From Actinomycetes bacterium (lineage in GTDB: Bacteria > Actinomycetota > Actinomycetes > DATJPE01), in NCBI GenBank assembly GCA_035506535.1, contig DATJPE010000073.1:1-64000 (forward strand): 64,000 bases of DNA, read 5' to 3'. Of the stretch, positions 55,974-64,000 are shown piece after piece. The notes beneath the pieces are model-generated. The model ran no database searches, was not told the origin of the DNA, and saw nothing but the letters and a program-made list of their open reading frames with translations. The translations under genes were made by a program, and so were the position numbers. Numbering within the stretch: position 1 is the stretch's first letter; each line of letters opens with the position of its first letter.

Positions 55974-56960
55974 ATGGACGTCACGACGACCGTGTCGTCG
56001 TTCAAGAAGACGCTGCGCACGGGGGAGCGCCTGGTCAAGCGCACGTCGGAACCGGTGTGGCGCTATGGGTTCAACGCCGGCCCGACGCGCGACTTCCGCC
56101 GACACCCACCGGCGCTGGGGGACGAGGCGCGCCGAGTGCTCGCCGACCTGGATCGCGACGGGCTGGCGCTGAGCACCCTGGCGGACCTGACGGGCGACCC
56201 TGACCTGCTGGGTCGCCTGCAGGCGGAGGCGGCCCGCCTCGAGGAGGCGAGGGCCGTCGACCTGGAGCGGCGCCGGCAGCGCATCGCCACCGCGGACGTC
56301 GGGGGGCCCAAGGACAAGGAGTTCGTCATCGAGCTCCTCGACTCACGTCGTCCGGTCATCGACCCGAAGGGCCTGCTCGCCCAGACCGCCCTCAACGACC
56401 AGCTGCGGGGTGTCGCGGACGCCTACTTCGGCATGCGCACCCGCGTGTCGGACATCAACTTCTGGCGCAACCTCCCGACGCCACTTCCCCCGCGGTCCTC
56501 GCAGCTGTGGCACCGTGACCTGCCCGAGGACTACTTCATCCTCAAGCTGTTCGTCTACCTCGAGGACTGCTACGAGGGGAACGGTCCCTTCACCTACCTG
56601 GTCGGGACGCACGGCAAGGGCGACCGCCGCCTGCAGCTCCCGGCGCAGGACGACGGCCAGACCATGCGCAGCACCGACGACGCGCTGGCGCAGGCGGGGG
56701 TCCTGGACCGGATGCGGGTCTGCACCGGCAAGGCCGGCTCGGTCGTCTTCGCCGACACCGTCGGCTATCACAAGGGCGGGTGGGTGCAGGAGAAGGGCCG
56801 TCTGCTCTTCCACGTCCTGTACTCCTCGCGCGCGGCTCACCCGAACCGCATGCTGGGCCTCCCGCACGGGGTCCGACGCTCGGACTGGGCGGACGACCTG
56901 GTCTTCGACCGCCACGCCGTGGGTCGCCCCGAGGTCCCTGAACCGGCTTCGCTCAACTAG
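55974..56960 (+). CDS. phytanoyl-CoA dioxygenase-like Fe(II)/2-oxoglutarate oxygenase
   Basis: A 328-residue protein with the double-stranded beta-helix pattern of phytanoyl-CoA dioxygenase (PhyH) relatives. The iron ligands are the H-x-D in QLWHRDLPEDYF and the distal His in VGYHKGGWVQ, followed by the arginine region (KGRLLFHVLYSSR). A helical N-terminal extension of about 120 residues has no known match to me. Its place between a Wzz-like gene and an acetyltransferase suggests hydroxylation or oxidation of a sugar or lipid in the polysaccharide. The ATG at 55974 follows GAGGGG by nine bases; another ATG lies three codons upstream. Confidence 0.75.
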   Translation: MDVTTTVSSFKKTLRTGERLVKRTSEPVWRYGFNAGPTRDFRRHPPALGDEARRVLADLDRDGLALSTLADLTGDPDLLGRLQAEAARLEEARAVDLERRRQRIATADVGGPKDKEFVIELLDSRRPVIDPKGLLAQTALNDQLRGVADAYFGMRTRVSDINFWRNLPTPLPPRSSQLWHRDLPEDYFILKLFVYLEDCYEGNGPFTYLVGTHGKGDRRLQLPAQDDGQTMRSTDDALAQAGVLDRMRVCTGKAGSVVFADTVGYHKGGWVQEKGRLLFHVLYSSRAAHPNRMLGLPHGVRRSDWADDLVFDRHAVGRPEVPEPASLN

Positions 56961-56971
56961 CGCTTCGCACG

Positions 56972-57008
56972 TCGAGGGGCCGTCGGCAAGGCGTCGACGG
57001 CCCCTCGA
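56972..57008. terminator. 14-bp hairpin between convergent genes
   Basis: TCGAGGGGCCGTCG (56972-56985) and its exact complement (56995-57008) flank a nine-base loop. No T run follows on either side. It lies between the ends of the PhyH-like gene and the acetyltransferase and could stop transcription from both directions. Confidence 0.7.
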
Positions 57009-57062
57009 GCTGCGTCTGCGCGTCCGGCGGATCTCCCACGCCTGCCCGGGGCCCCCGCAGCC

Positions 57063-57710
57063 TCACTCCCAGGTGACGTCTCTACGGACCACGCGGGCCG
57101 GGACGCCCGCCGCGAGGGCGGCGGGCGGGACGTCGTCGATGACCAGGGCCCCGGCCGCGATCACCGCGCCGTCGCCGATCGTCACGCCCTTGAGCACAGT
57201 GGCTCCGCTCCCGATCCAGACGTGGTCTCCGATTCGGACCGGGCTGGTCGTCGACTGGCCGTCGAGGCTGTGGTAGTCGGTGTCGAGGATGCGAACGTCC
57301 CACGAGATCGCGCACCCGCGGCCGATCTGGACGCTGCGCTTGGCCATGATCTCGGTACGTCGGTTGAGGTAGGTGTCGGCCCCGATGGTGATCGACGCTC
57401 CCGGGGCGTCGAGGAACAGCCGCACGTCGTCGTGGAGGCGAACGCCGGCCCCGAGCTCCACTCTGCCGTCAGGGAAGGGCCGGTTCACCCGTACCCGTCG
57501 TCCCACTTTGAGCCGGCCGTCGCTTCGCTGGATCCGGCGTGCAAACCACGCACCCCGGACGAACTGCCCAACTCGGGCGCGGGCATGTCGGCGCCTCGCG
57601 GTGTCGGTCAGGAGGCCGGTGATGCTCCCGGCGGACCCAGCGGCTTCGCCCACAGCCGTGCCTCCACAGATTTCTCGGGTGACGTGCGCCACACCGGATC
57701 GCGACTCCAC
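57063..57710 (-). CDS. hexapeptide-repeat acetyltransferase (LbetaH fold)
   Basis: A 215-residue protein whose second half is a left-handed beta-helix of hexapeptide turns (ITIGADTYLNRRTEIMA, VQIGRGCAISWDVRIL, VRIGDHVWIGSGATVLKGV, GDGAVIAAGALVIDDVPP). The active-site His is likely in TDYHSLD. It resembles maltose/galactoside or WcaF-type O-acetyltransferases and would acetylate a sugar using acetyl-CoA. A basic N-terminal part (about 30-60) is atypical. The GTG at 57710 follows TAGGCT closely; another GTG lies six codons downstream. Confidence 0.85.
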   Translation of the reverse strand: MESRSGVAHVTREICGGTAVGEAAGSAGSITGLLTDTARRRHARARVGQFVRGAWFARRIQRSDGRLKVGRRVRVNRPFPDGRVELGAGVRLHDDVRLFLDAPGASITIGADTYLNRRTEIMAKRSVQIGRGCAISWDVRILDTDYHSLDGQSTTSPVRIGDHVWIGSGATVLKGVTIGDGAVIAAGALVIDDVPPAALAAGVPARVVRRDVTWE

Positions 57711-58239
57711 GCGAGCCTAGCGGCGTCCCGGTCCGGGTCTCACGGACCGTGACGAACCCGCCGTGACCATTCCGTGATCGTCGTTATCTCGCCGTGATGA
57801 CCTGCGCAGATGGCGGACAGTGACCTGCGCGAAGCGTGAGCGTCCCGGCGCGGCCTCTGTGGGCCGAGGCGGCTACGGCCTGTGGACAACGTCTGCCGGC
57901 GACACCAGCTGGGTCACGGATGAGGAGAAGTCGAGGTGCAACACCCATTCCTGAGGTTTGGCAAGGCTGCACGGATCCCTTACGGTGTTGCTCGCATCGT
58001 CCGAACGGAGGATGCCGCACCAGGGTGAGCGCCACCCCTCCTGTCCCACCCGCCGGTGTGTTCCCCGTCTCGAAATATGGACAGGATCGGGGGCACGGAC
58101 CCGCTCCAAGGGCTCCGTGGCAGGGCTTCCCCGCCTTTCCCCAACCCCCATCAGCCAGCGTCGGCGCGTCCCGGCCCCTCAGGGCTCGGGACGCGTGTGG
58201 TCCTGGCTCACCCCGGTGGCGCTAGGGAAAGGCACCCAC
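57711..58239 (+). promoter_or_regulatory. long divergent control region upstream of the second GH26 gene
   Basis: 529 bases with no convincing gene. It holds a palindrome TCACGGACCGTGA (57740-57752), CCGTGA at 57747, 57761, 57772 and 57792, and the direct repeat TGACCTGCGC. TACGGT at 57981-57986 is a candidate -10, giving a leader of about 250 bases. AAAGG lies before the ATG of the GH26 gene. Confidence 0.55.
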
Positions 58240-59748
58240 ATGCGCGTAATCCATGCGTCTCGGCCAGTTGCCGAGCACGGCGTCCGTTCCACCAAGGTGT
58301 GGGCAGCGCTCGCGGCCGTGCTGGTCGCGGTCGTGTCGGCCGGCGTGCTCCTCGCCAACGGCCCTGGCAGTGGGGCGGCCTCCGCGGCCGGACCCTCGTG
58401 GCAGTCGGGTGTCTACGTCGGTGGCTGCAACTCGACGGCCATCAACCAGTTCAAGACCTGGCGCGGCAAGAGCGTCGCCCGCGGGATGGTGTTCCTCGGG
58501 TCCAGCTGGGCCTCCATCGAGAACCCGACCAGCGCGGCGAGCTGCTTCAAGTCCCTCGGGATACCGGTGACCTTCTCGGTGCCCATGCTCCCGTCCAGCG
58601 GCGCCAGCATCACCACGGGTGCGACCGGTGCGTACAACAAGTACTGGCTGGCGCTGGCCAAGAACCTGGTCAGCATGGGCCAGGCCAACGCCGACCTCCG
58701 GATCGGGTGGGAGATGAACGGCTCCTGGTTCAACTGGAGCGCGCGCAGCAACCCGACGGCGTGGAAGAACTACTGGATCCAGATCGTCAAGACCATGCGT
58801 ACGGTCTCCGGGCAGCACTTCACCTACACCTGGGCGCCGGGCAACGGCCAGACGTTCGCGGTCGAGAACGCCTACCCCGGGGATGCCTACGTCGACTACA
58901 TCGGTCAGAGCCTCTACGACGACTCGTACTCGACGACCAACCCGCAGACCCGCTGGAGCCAGCTGCTCAACGGGTCGCACGGGCTGGCCTGGCAGGCATC
59001 CTTCGCCGCGGCCCACAACAAGAAGCTCGCCTACCCCGAGTGGGCCCTGGCGACGCCGAGCAGCTTCAGCGGCCACGGCGGTGGAGACGACCCCTACTTC
59101 ATGCAGCAGTTCTACAACTTCCTCAAGGCGCACAACGTGGCCTACGAGACCTACTTCGACGCCGACCACTCGCCGAACGTGCACCGCCTGAACGTCGGGA
59201 CGTCGACCAGCGGCAACTTCAAGAACGCGGCGGCCTCGTACCGCTCGCTGTGGAGCGGCGTGTCCACTCCGGCGGCCACGACGACCACGTCGAGCACCAA
59301 GGCGTCGTCGTCCAGCGCGAAGCCGTCCGCCTCGACGAGCAAGTCGTCGAGCTCCTCGAAGGCGCAGCCGACGTCGACCAGCAAGGCGACCGTGACGGCG
59401 TCCTCGACGGCGCAGCCCACGACGGCGTCGTCGACGGCCAAGGACACGCTGCTCTACAGCACCAAGGCCAACCGTTCCTCACCCCATCTGCTCAACGGCG
59501 CGACGATCACGGGGACGGTGGCGATCTTCGTGACCCCGTCGAGCTCGGCGAAGAAGGTGACGTTCACCCTGGACGGCAAGACCGCACGGGTGGAAGGCGA
59601 CGCCCCGTACGACTTCGCCGGCACGGCGTACTCCAACGCCAACCTGCACAGCTTCGCCTCCCTCGCCAAGGGCAAGCACACCGTCACGGCCGTGATCGCC
59701 TTCAGCAACGGGACCAGCAAGACCGTGAGCGCGTCCTTCACCCGCTGA
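58240..59748 (+). CDS. secreted GH26-type glycosidase with Ser/Thr-rich linker and one C-terminal beta module
   Basis: A 502-residue secreted enzyme. The signal/anchor (about 19-45) leads to a GH26-like barrel (about 48-340) with acid/base Glu158 in RIGWEMNGSWFNW and nucleophile Glu267 in YPEWALAT. A Ser/Thr/Ala/Lys linker (about 346-405) and one C-terminal module (VTFTLDG, PYDFAG, GKHTVTAVIAF) follow, like those in the first copy. GH26 activity on beta-mannan or mixed-linkage glucan is known for the family; the exact substrate is not. ATG at 58240 has AAAGG eight bases upstream. Confidence 0.85.
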   Translation: MRVIHASRPVAEHGVRSTKVWAALAAVLVAVVSAGVLLANGPGSGAASAAGPSWQSGVYVGGCNSTAINQFKTWRGKSVARGMVFLGSSWASIENPTSAASCFKSLGIPVTFSVPMLPSSGASITTGATGAYNKYWLALAKNLVSMGQANADLRIGWEMNGSWFNWSARSNPTAWKNYWIQIVKTMRTVSGQHFTYTWAPGNGQTFAVENAYPGDAYVDYIGQSLYDDSYSTTNPQTRWSQLLNGSHGLAWQASFAAAHNKKLAYPEWALATPSSFSGHGGGDDPYFMQQFYNFLKAHNVAYETYFDADHSPNVHRLNVGTSTSGNFKNAAASYRSLWSGVSTPAATTTTSSTKASSSSAKPSASTSKSSSSSKAQPTSTSKATVTASSTAQPTTASSTAKDTLLYSTKANRSSPHLLNGATITGTVAIFVTPSSSAKKVTFTLDGKTARVEGDAPYDFAGTAYSNANLHSFASLAKGKHTVTAVIAFSNGTSKTVSASFTR

Positions 59749-59759
59749 CCGAAGCGTCG

Positions 59760-59812
59760 GGACAGGCGTCGGCGGCACCCCTCACCAACGGGGGTGCCGC
59801 CGACGCCTGTCC
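59760..59812 (+). terminator. perfect 22-bp hairpin after the second GH26 gene
   Basis: Positions 59760-59781 and 59791-59812 are exact inverted copies with a nine-base loop. A weak TTCGTCT follows. It lies just after the stop of the GH26 gene and is a likely terminator. Confidence 0.8.
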
Positions 59813-59987
59813 GTTCGTCTGACACTCGATCGGCGCAACGGCTCCTGGCCGGACCCCGATCGACGTAGAACCATGGACGCGGGGCCGGGCGCGCGGGGTG
59901 GGCGTCCGGCCCTGCCAGGGCCGCGCGGGCCTCGCGCGGGTGCGCCACAATGGTGGTTCGACCGACGTCGTCTCCCGAGGGGGTGCC

Positions 59988-61652
59988 GTGACCGCCACCG
60001 ACACCTCCGCGGTCGCGGACGTGGGCGGCGCGGCGAGCGACGGGGAGGAGCCTCCGGCCTCACCGAGCCTCGAGGGTGGCAGCGGGCTGCCGCAGAACCT
60101 GGGGCGCAACGTCTTCGTCAACTACCTCGCCGTGGTGGCGATCAGCGTCACCGCGCTGGTCACGACGCCGGTCCTCCTGCACCACCTCGGCACCGCGGCC
60201 TTCGGCGTCTATGCCCTCGCGGGCAGCGTGGTGGCCTATCTCCAGCTCTTCGACATGGGCTTCGGTGCGGCGACGATCCGCCAGGTCGCCGCCGATGCCT
60301 ACCGCCGACCGGCCGGGGTCATCCGCACGATCAACACCAACTTCTTCGCCCTGAGCATCCTCGGCGGGTTCGCCCTCGTCATCGGCCTGCTGGTCGCCGT
60401 CGTGTCGCCGGCCTTCTTCCACGTCACGGGCGACCTGGCGCACGAGACCGTCATCACCTTCGCGATCCTGGCGGTCGCGCTCGCGATCTCGATCCCGTTC
60501 GACACCCTCGGCGGGGTCATCCAGGCCCACCAGCGCTTCGACTGGCTCTCGATCGCGAACGTGAGCGTGACCGTCCTCGCAGCCGTCGGCGGCTGCGTGG
60601 CCGTCGTCCTCGGCTACGGCCTCGTCGGCGCTGCGATCGCCAGCGCCGGGGCGGCCCTCCTGCTGCACTTCTTCCGCTGGGGGCTGGTGCGCAAGCTCGT
60701 CCCAGGCGTGCGTCTGTCCCCGCGGCTCGTGGACCGCAGCCGCCTCCGGGGCAGCGCACGCGAGTCCGGCTGGTTCCTCGTGCGAGACATGACCGACGTC
60801 GTCATCAACCAGGCCGACCTCGTGGTGGTCGGGTTCATGCTCGGCGCCAAGGCCGCCGCGGTGTACGCCGTCGGGCTCAAGCTGGCCCAGATCAGCCGCC
60901 GCGCCATGAAGCCGCTCTCGCAGGTGTTCTTCCCGCACGCCTCGACCCTGGCCAACAACGACGAGAAGCACCGGCTGTCGCTCCTGCTGATGGACGGCAC
61001 GCGGGTCTCCCTCGCGATCGCGGTGCCGATCGCCCTGGTCCTGACGATCATGGCTCAGCCGCTGCTCGCGGCCTGGGGCGTCAGCGGCGACCTGGCCTCC
61101 GAGCTCAACCAGGCCGTCGCGGTGCTCGTGCTGCTGGCCGCGGCGCGAGGCCTCACGGCCATCACGGACACGGCGTGGTGGCTGCTCGCCGGAGCCGGGT
61201 GGATCAGGGTCACCGCCGCCGTCGCCGTGGTGGAGTCGGTGGTCAACCTCGGGTCCTCCCTCGTGCTGGCCCACCCGCTCGGCCCCGCAGGTGTCGCGCT
61301 CGGGACCTTCATCGGCCTGGTCTTCGTCGGACTGCCCTGCTCGCTCGTCCTGGCGGGCAGGCTCACCAAGGTCAAGCTCCGGACCTTTCTGCACCGCAGC
61401 GTCGCCCCGCAGGTGCTCCCCGCCGTCGTCGTCGGGGTGGGCCTGCTCGCCGCCGTCCACTTCCTGCCCGAGGACCGGCTGCTCACCCTCCTGGTGGCGG
61501 CAGCCGCGTTCTTGGTCTACATCGCCCTGTACCTCGTGGTCACGCCGGCTCCGGAGGAGCGGGAGCGTGGCCTTGCGTTGCTGCGCCGGGTGCGCCCGCC
61601 ACGCCGTTACCGGCCGCGGCACGGCATGCCGCCGGCCGCGACCGCCGACTGA
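59988..61652 (+). CDS. polysaccharide flippase (Wzx/MurJ-like, MOP superfamily)
   Basis: A 554-residue membrane protein with about twelve to fourteen hydrophobic segments after a polar N-terminal tail (about 1-35). Patterns such as NVFVNYLAVVAISVTALVTT, FGVYALAGSVVAYLQLFDMG and ATIRQVAADAYR are typical of the MOP-type (Wzx) flippases that move lipid-linked repeat units across the membrane. The GTG at 59988 has GAGGGG upstream. A GT4 gene follows after three bases, and the perfect terminator of the GH26 gene separates it from the upstream unit. Confidence 0.9.
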   Translation: MTATDTSAVADVGGAASDGEEPPASPSLEGGSGLPQNLGRNVFVNYLAVVAISVTALVTTPVLLHHLGTAAFGVYALAGSVVAYLQLFDMGFGAATIRQVAADAYRRPAGVIRTINTNFFALSILGGFALVIGLLVAVVSPAFFHVTGDLAHETVITFAILAVALAISIPFDTLGGVIQAHQRFDWLSIANVSVTVLAAVGGCVAVVLGYGLVGAAIASAGAALLLHFFRWGLVRKLVPGVRLSPRLVDRSRLRGSARESGWFLVRDMTDVVINQADLVVVGFMLGAKAAAVYAVGLKLAQISRRAMKPLSQVFFPHASTLANNDEKHRLSLLLMDGTRVSLAIAVPIALVLTIMAQPLLAAWGVSGDLASELNQAVAVLVLLAAARGLTAITDTAWWLLAGAGWIRVTAAVAVVESVVNLGSSLVLAHPLGPAGVALGTFIGLVFVGLPCSLVLAGRLTKVKLRTFLHRSVAPQVLPAVVVGVGLLAAVHFLPEDRLLTLLVAAAAFLVYIALYLVVTPAPEERERGLALLRRVRPPRRYRPRHGMPPAATAD

Positions 61653-61655
61653 CGG

Positions 61656-62780
61656 ATGGCGACACCGACCCGTCGCGTGCTGCTGGTCTCGGGGGCCCCG
61701 ATCTTCGGGGGGGCGGAGCGCAGCCTGCTGCTCCTCGCCACCGCCTTGCCGGCCGCCGGCTGGACGCCCGTGCTGGCCTGTCCGCCCGGCGGACTGGCCG
61801 ACGAGGCCGAGCGAAGCGGCGTACGGGTCCTGCGGACCCCGCTGCGATCCGAGACGACGCTCGGGGACCGCAGCGGCGGTGGTGGCGGCTACTCCGCCCT
61901 CCTCCTCGCCCGCTACGCCGTCGACACCGCGGCAGGCGCCCTGCGGCTGGCCCGCCTCATCCGCCGGGAACGTCCGGCCGTGGTGCACTCCAACTCCCTG
62001 CCGACGCACCTGTCCGCGGTTCTCGCCGGGCGGCTCACCCGGGTGCCGGTGGTGCTGCACCTGCGCGAGATCGTCCGGCCCGGGCCGGGCCGACGGGTCC
62101 TGGATCTCGCCGGCCGTGGGGCAAGCCTCATGGTGGCCATCAGCCGGGCCACCGCCGCCGCGGTGAGCCACCGCAGGGTCGAGATCGTCCTCAACCCGGT
62201 GGCGCCCCCGCCCGCGAAGCTCCCGCCACCCGCGTGGGACCTCCCGCACCCGGTCATCGGCTTCCTCGGGCGCCTCGACCCGCCGAAGGGCATCGAGGAC
62301 CTCCTGCGCGCCGCCTCGGGACTCGACGCCCACGTCGTCGTCGTCGGGGCCCCTTGGGCCGGGGACGAGGCGTACGTCGACTCGCTGCGCGCTCTCGGGG
62401 AGCGCTGCGCGCCCGGCCGGGTCCATCTCGTCGGCCCGTTGCCCGATCCCTGGCACGCGCTGGCGGGCATGGACGTGCTGGCCATCCCTTCCCGCATGGA
62501 GCCGTTCGGCCGGGTCGCGGTCGAGGCGCAGCTGGCCGGTGTCCCCGTCGTCGCCGCCGACGCCGGCGGGCTGCCCGACGCGGTCACTGACGGGGTCGAC
62601 GGGTTGCTCGTCCCGGTCGGCGACGTCGCTGCCCTGCACGGGGCGCTGGTGCGCCTCCTCAGGGAACCGGAGCTGCGCGAGCGACTCGTCGTGGCCGGGC
62701 TGGCCTCGGCGCGACGCTTCCGTCCCGACCGGCATGCGCAGCGGATGGCGGAGCTCTACCGGGACGTGACGCGCGCGTGA
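61656..62780 (+). CDS. GT4-type glycosyltransferase
   Basis: A 374-residue GT-B glycosyltransferase. The N-terminal domain starts VLLVSGAPIFGGAERSLLLL with the glycine-rich acceptor loop; the C-terminal domain has PVIGFLGRLDPPKGIEDLL, LAIPSRMEPFGRVAVEAQLA (the E-x7-E donor motif) and GGLPDAVTDGVDGLLVP. It would add a sugar to the lipid-linked repeat unit. It starts three bases after the flippase, so both are likely translated together. Confidence 0.93.
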   Translation: MATPTRRVLLVSGAPIFGGAERSLLLLATALPAAGWTPVLACPPGGLADEAERSGVRVLRTPLRSETTLGDRSGGGGGYSALLLARYAVDTAAGALRLARLIRRERPAVVHSNSLPTHLSAVLAGRLTRVPVVLHLREIVRPGPGRRVLDLAGRGASLMVAISRATAAAVSHRRVEIVLNPVAPPPAKLPPPAWDLPHPVIGFLGRLDPPKGIEDLLRAASGLDAHVVVVGAPWAGDEAYVDSLRALGERCAPGRVHLVGPLPDPWHALAGMDVLAIPSRMEPFGRVAVEAQLAGVPVVAADAGGLPDAVTDGVDGLLVPVGDVAALHGALVRLLREPELRERLVVAGLASARRFRPDRHAQRMAELYRDVTRA

Positions 62781-62856
62781 CCGGCTCATCACCGAGGGTG
62801 AATCCCTTGCGCTGAAACGGTGTCCAGGCCCTGTGGACCTCCCCCCATCGGCCGAA

Positions 62857-62893
62857 CCGCCGATTCTGGATTCGGCGGACGAGCGATTACCGT
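62857..62893 (+). promoter_or_regulatory. -10 element with overlapping inverted repeats before the third GH26 gene
   Basis: TACCGT (62888-62893) is a likely -10. Just upstream CCGCCGA (62857-62863) is repeated inverted as TCGGCGG (62872-62878), and GCCGAT (62859-62864) also pairs with ATCGGC at 62847-62852, so two hairpins or operator pairs compete for the same segment. Confidence 0.45.
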
Positions 62894-62998
62894 GTGCGCC
62901 AGGAGCGTGTCGGCAGGGGGAGCGGGAGGCCGGCAGCCACGCCACGGGGAAGATCCGCACGACGATCGAGTCGGTGAGCCGACACGGAGGGACGGTCC

Positions 62999-64000
62999 AT
63001 GACCGAGTACGGGGTGGCAGGCACGCGGGCGCGACGCCCGGTGCGTGCCCTGGTGGGCCTCCTCCTGGCGGTGGCGATCGTCGCCGCCCCTGCCGTCCCG
63101 GGTCTGGCCTCCCCTGCCCAGGCGGTCACGAAGTGGCAGTCCGGTGTCTACACCGGGACCTGCGACAAGTCTGCGCTGACGGCCTTCGGCACCTGGCGCC
63201 ACTCCGCCGTGGAGCGGACGTCGGCCTACCTGAACGCGCAGACCTGGGGCCAGCTGACGACGCTGAAGTTCTTCGGGCACTGCCTGACCGGCATCGGCGT
63301 CCCGATCACCTTCTCGGTGCCGATGCTGCCGCTGAGCTACAAGCAGGGCAAGGCCCACCTCGTCACCGGCGCCGCCGGGAAGTACAACAAGTACTGGCTG
63401 GCCTTCGGCAAGACGATGGTGGCGGACGGATACTCCCGGGCGACGCTTCGGCTCGGCTGGGAGATGAACGGCAACTGGTACCCGTGGAACGCCGAGAAGG
63501 ACCCCAAGCACTGGGTCTCCTACTGGCGGCAGATCGTCAAGACACTGCGCAAGGTTCCGAACCAGCACTTCACCTTCGAGTGGTCGCCGGCGCTCGGTGT
63601 CAACGGGCCGACCCACTTCCGTTCGACCAAGGTGTACCCCGGTGACGCCTACGTCACCTACATCGGGTCCACGGTCTACGACCAGTGGTGGGGCAAGAAG
63701 AGCGCCACGGTCGCGCAGCGCTGGGCGCACCTGACCAACCAGGACCTGGGTCTGAAGTGGCTGGCGAGCTTCGCGAAGAAGCACCACAAGAAGGTCGCGG
63801 TCGCCGAGTGGGGCCTCGCCAGCAAGGCCAGCTTCAGCGGTCACGGCGACGGGGACAACCCGTACTTCATCTCGCACTTCTATGCGTGGATGAAGACCGC
63901 CAACATGGCCTATGACATCTACTTCAACCGCTACCACTCCTCGGACCACAACGACCACCGCATGCTGCTCGGCACCACCAAGACCAACATCGCGTTCCTG
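62999..64000 (+). CDS. secreted GH26-type glycosidase (third copy, cut off at the right edge)
   Basis: The first 334 codons are present. A signal peptide (about 12-42, ending LASPAQA) precedes the GH26-like barrel with acid/base Glu155 in RLGWEMNGNWYPW and nucleophile Glu270 in VAVAEWGLAS, matching the other two copies in the locus. The rest, possibly a linker and C-terminal module, lies outside the window. GGAGGG is eight bases before the ATG. It begins a new transcription unit after the GT4 gene. Confidence 0.88.
   Translation, partial: MTEYGVAGTRARRPVRALVGLLLAVAIVAAPAVPGLASPAQAVTKWQSGVYTGTCDKSALTAFGTWRHSAVERTSAYLNAQTWGQLTTLKFFGHCLTGIGVPITFSVPMLPLSYKQGKAHLVTGAAGKYNKYWLAFGKTMVADGYSRATLRLGWEMNGNWYPWNAEKDPKHWVSYWRQIVKTLRKVPNQHFTFEWSPALGVNGPTHFRSTKVYPGDAYVTYIGSTVYDQWWGKKSATVAQRWAHLTNQDLGLKWLASFAKKHHKKVAVAEWGLASKASFSGHGDGDNPYFISHFYAWMKTANMAYDIYFNRYHSSDHNDHRMLLGTTKTNIAFL

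Noticed and set aside
57881-57889. TGTGGACAA, a perfect reverse DnaA box (TTGTCCACA)
   Set aside because: A single box, with no cluster, AT-rich stretch, dnaA or dnaN nearby; not an origin.
60060-62960. A 966-codon open frame on the reverse strand opposite the flippase and GT4
   Set aside because: Low-complexity Arg/Asp/Gly/Gln translation without any motif; the forward genes explain the sequence.

Overview
This window is chromosomal DNA from a high-GC Gram-positive bacterium (Actinomycetota). The evidence is the GC-rich third codon positions, frequent GTG starts, many ATGA/GTGA stop-start overlaps, apparent leaderless TANNNT promoters, a Rho with a long charged insert, an Asp-type MurA, a NucS mismatch endonuclease and the argS-lysA-hom-thrC-thrB-rho-rpmE-prfA-prmC order. 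The genus cannot be fixed by reading alone. No transposase, integrase, prophage or CRISPR array was seen.

Layout. 1-3260: a cut-off alpha/beta hydrolase, a degenerate HD-GYP/LuxR regulator, tRNA-Arg(CCG), a small unknown protein and a LysR regulator. 3257-12002: argS, a leader with a 12-codon peptide and alternating complementary segments, then lysA-hom-thrC-thrB (lysine, threonine and methionine precursors) and rho. 12141-14502: a SipW-type exported protein and a SipW-type signal peptidase fused to its own SipW-like signal and a LamG domain. 14644-19952: rpmE, prfA, prmC, a Sua5-type gene, glyA and a wecA/tagO-type transferase. 19910-27589: the complete F1Fo ATP synthase operon, in the reverse direction to its flanks. 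27726-36874: DUF2550, a membrane-anchored propeller-like protein, alpha-galactosidase, a cobalamin adenosyltransferase, murA, small membrane and STAS proteins, an ABC-2 exporter and nucS. 37011-47372: a GMC oxidoreductase with an aldehyde dehydrogenase, then acyl-CoA/propionate genes (3-hydroxyacyl-CoA dehydrogenase, methylmalonyl-CoA epimerase, thiolase, meaB) and a thioredoxin-TPR protein.

47740 to the end is an exopolysaccharide locus. It holds three secreted GH26-type glycosidases, two GT4 and one GT2 glycosyltransferases, a Wzy-like polymerase, a Wzx-like flippase, a Wzz-like protein, an acyltransferase-3, a hexapeptide acetyltransferase and a phytanoyl-CoA-dioxygenase-like protein. A glycan would be assembled on a lipid, flipped, polymerised and decorated, with the GH26 enzymes trimming or remodelling it outside the cell.

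The items most worth following are the self-substrate SipW-LamG fusion, the attenuator-like lysA leader, the in-place inversion of the atp operon, the GH26-rich polysaccharide locus and a six-copy 19-bp tandem repeat in front of it.
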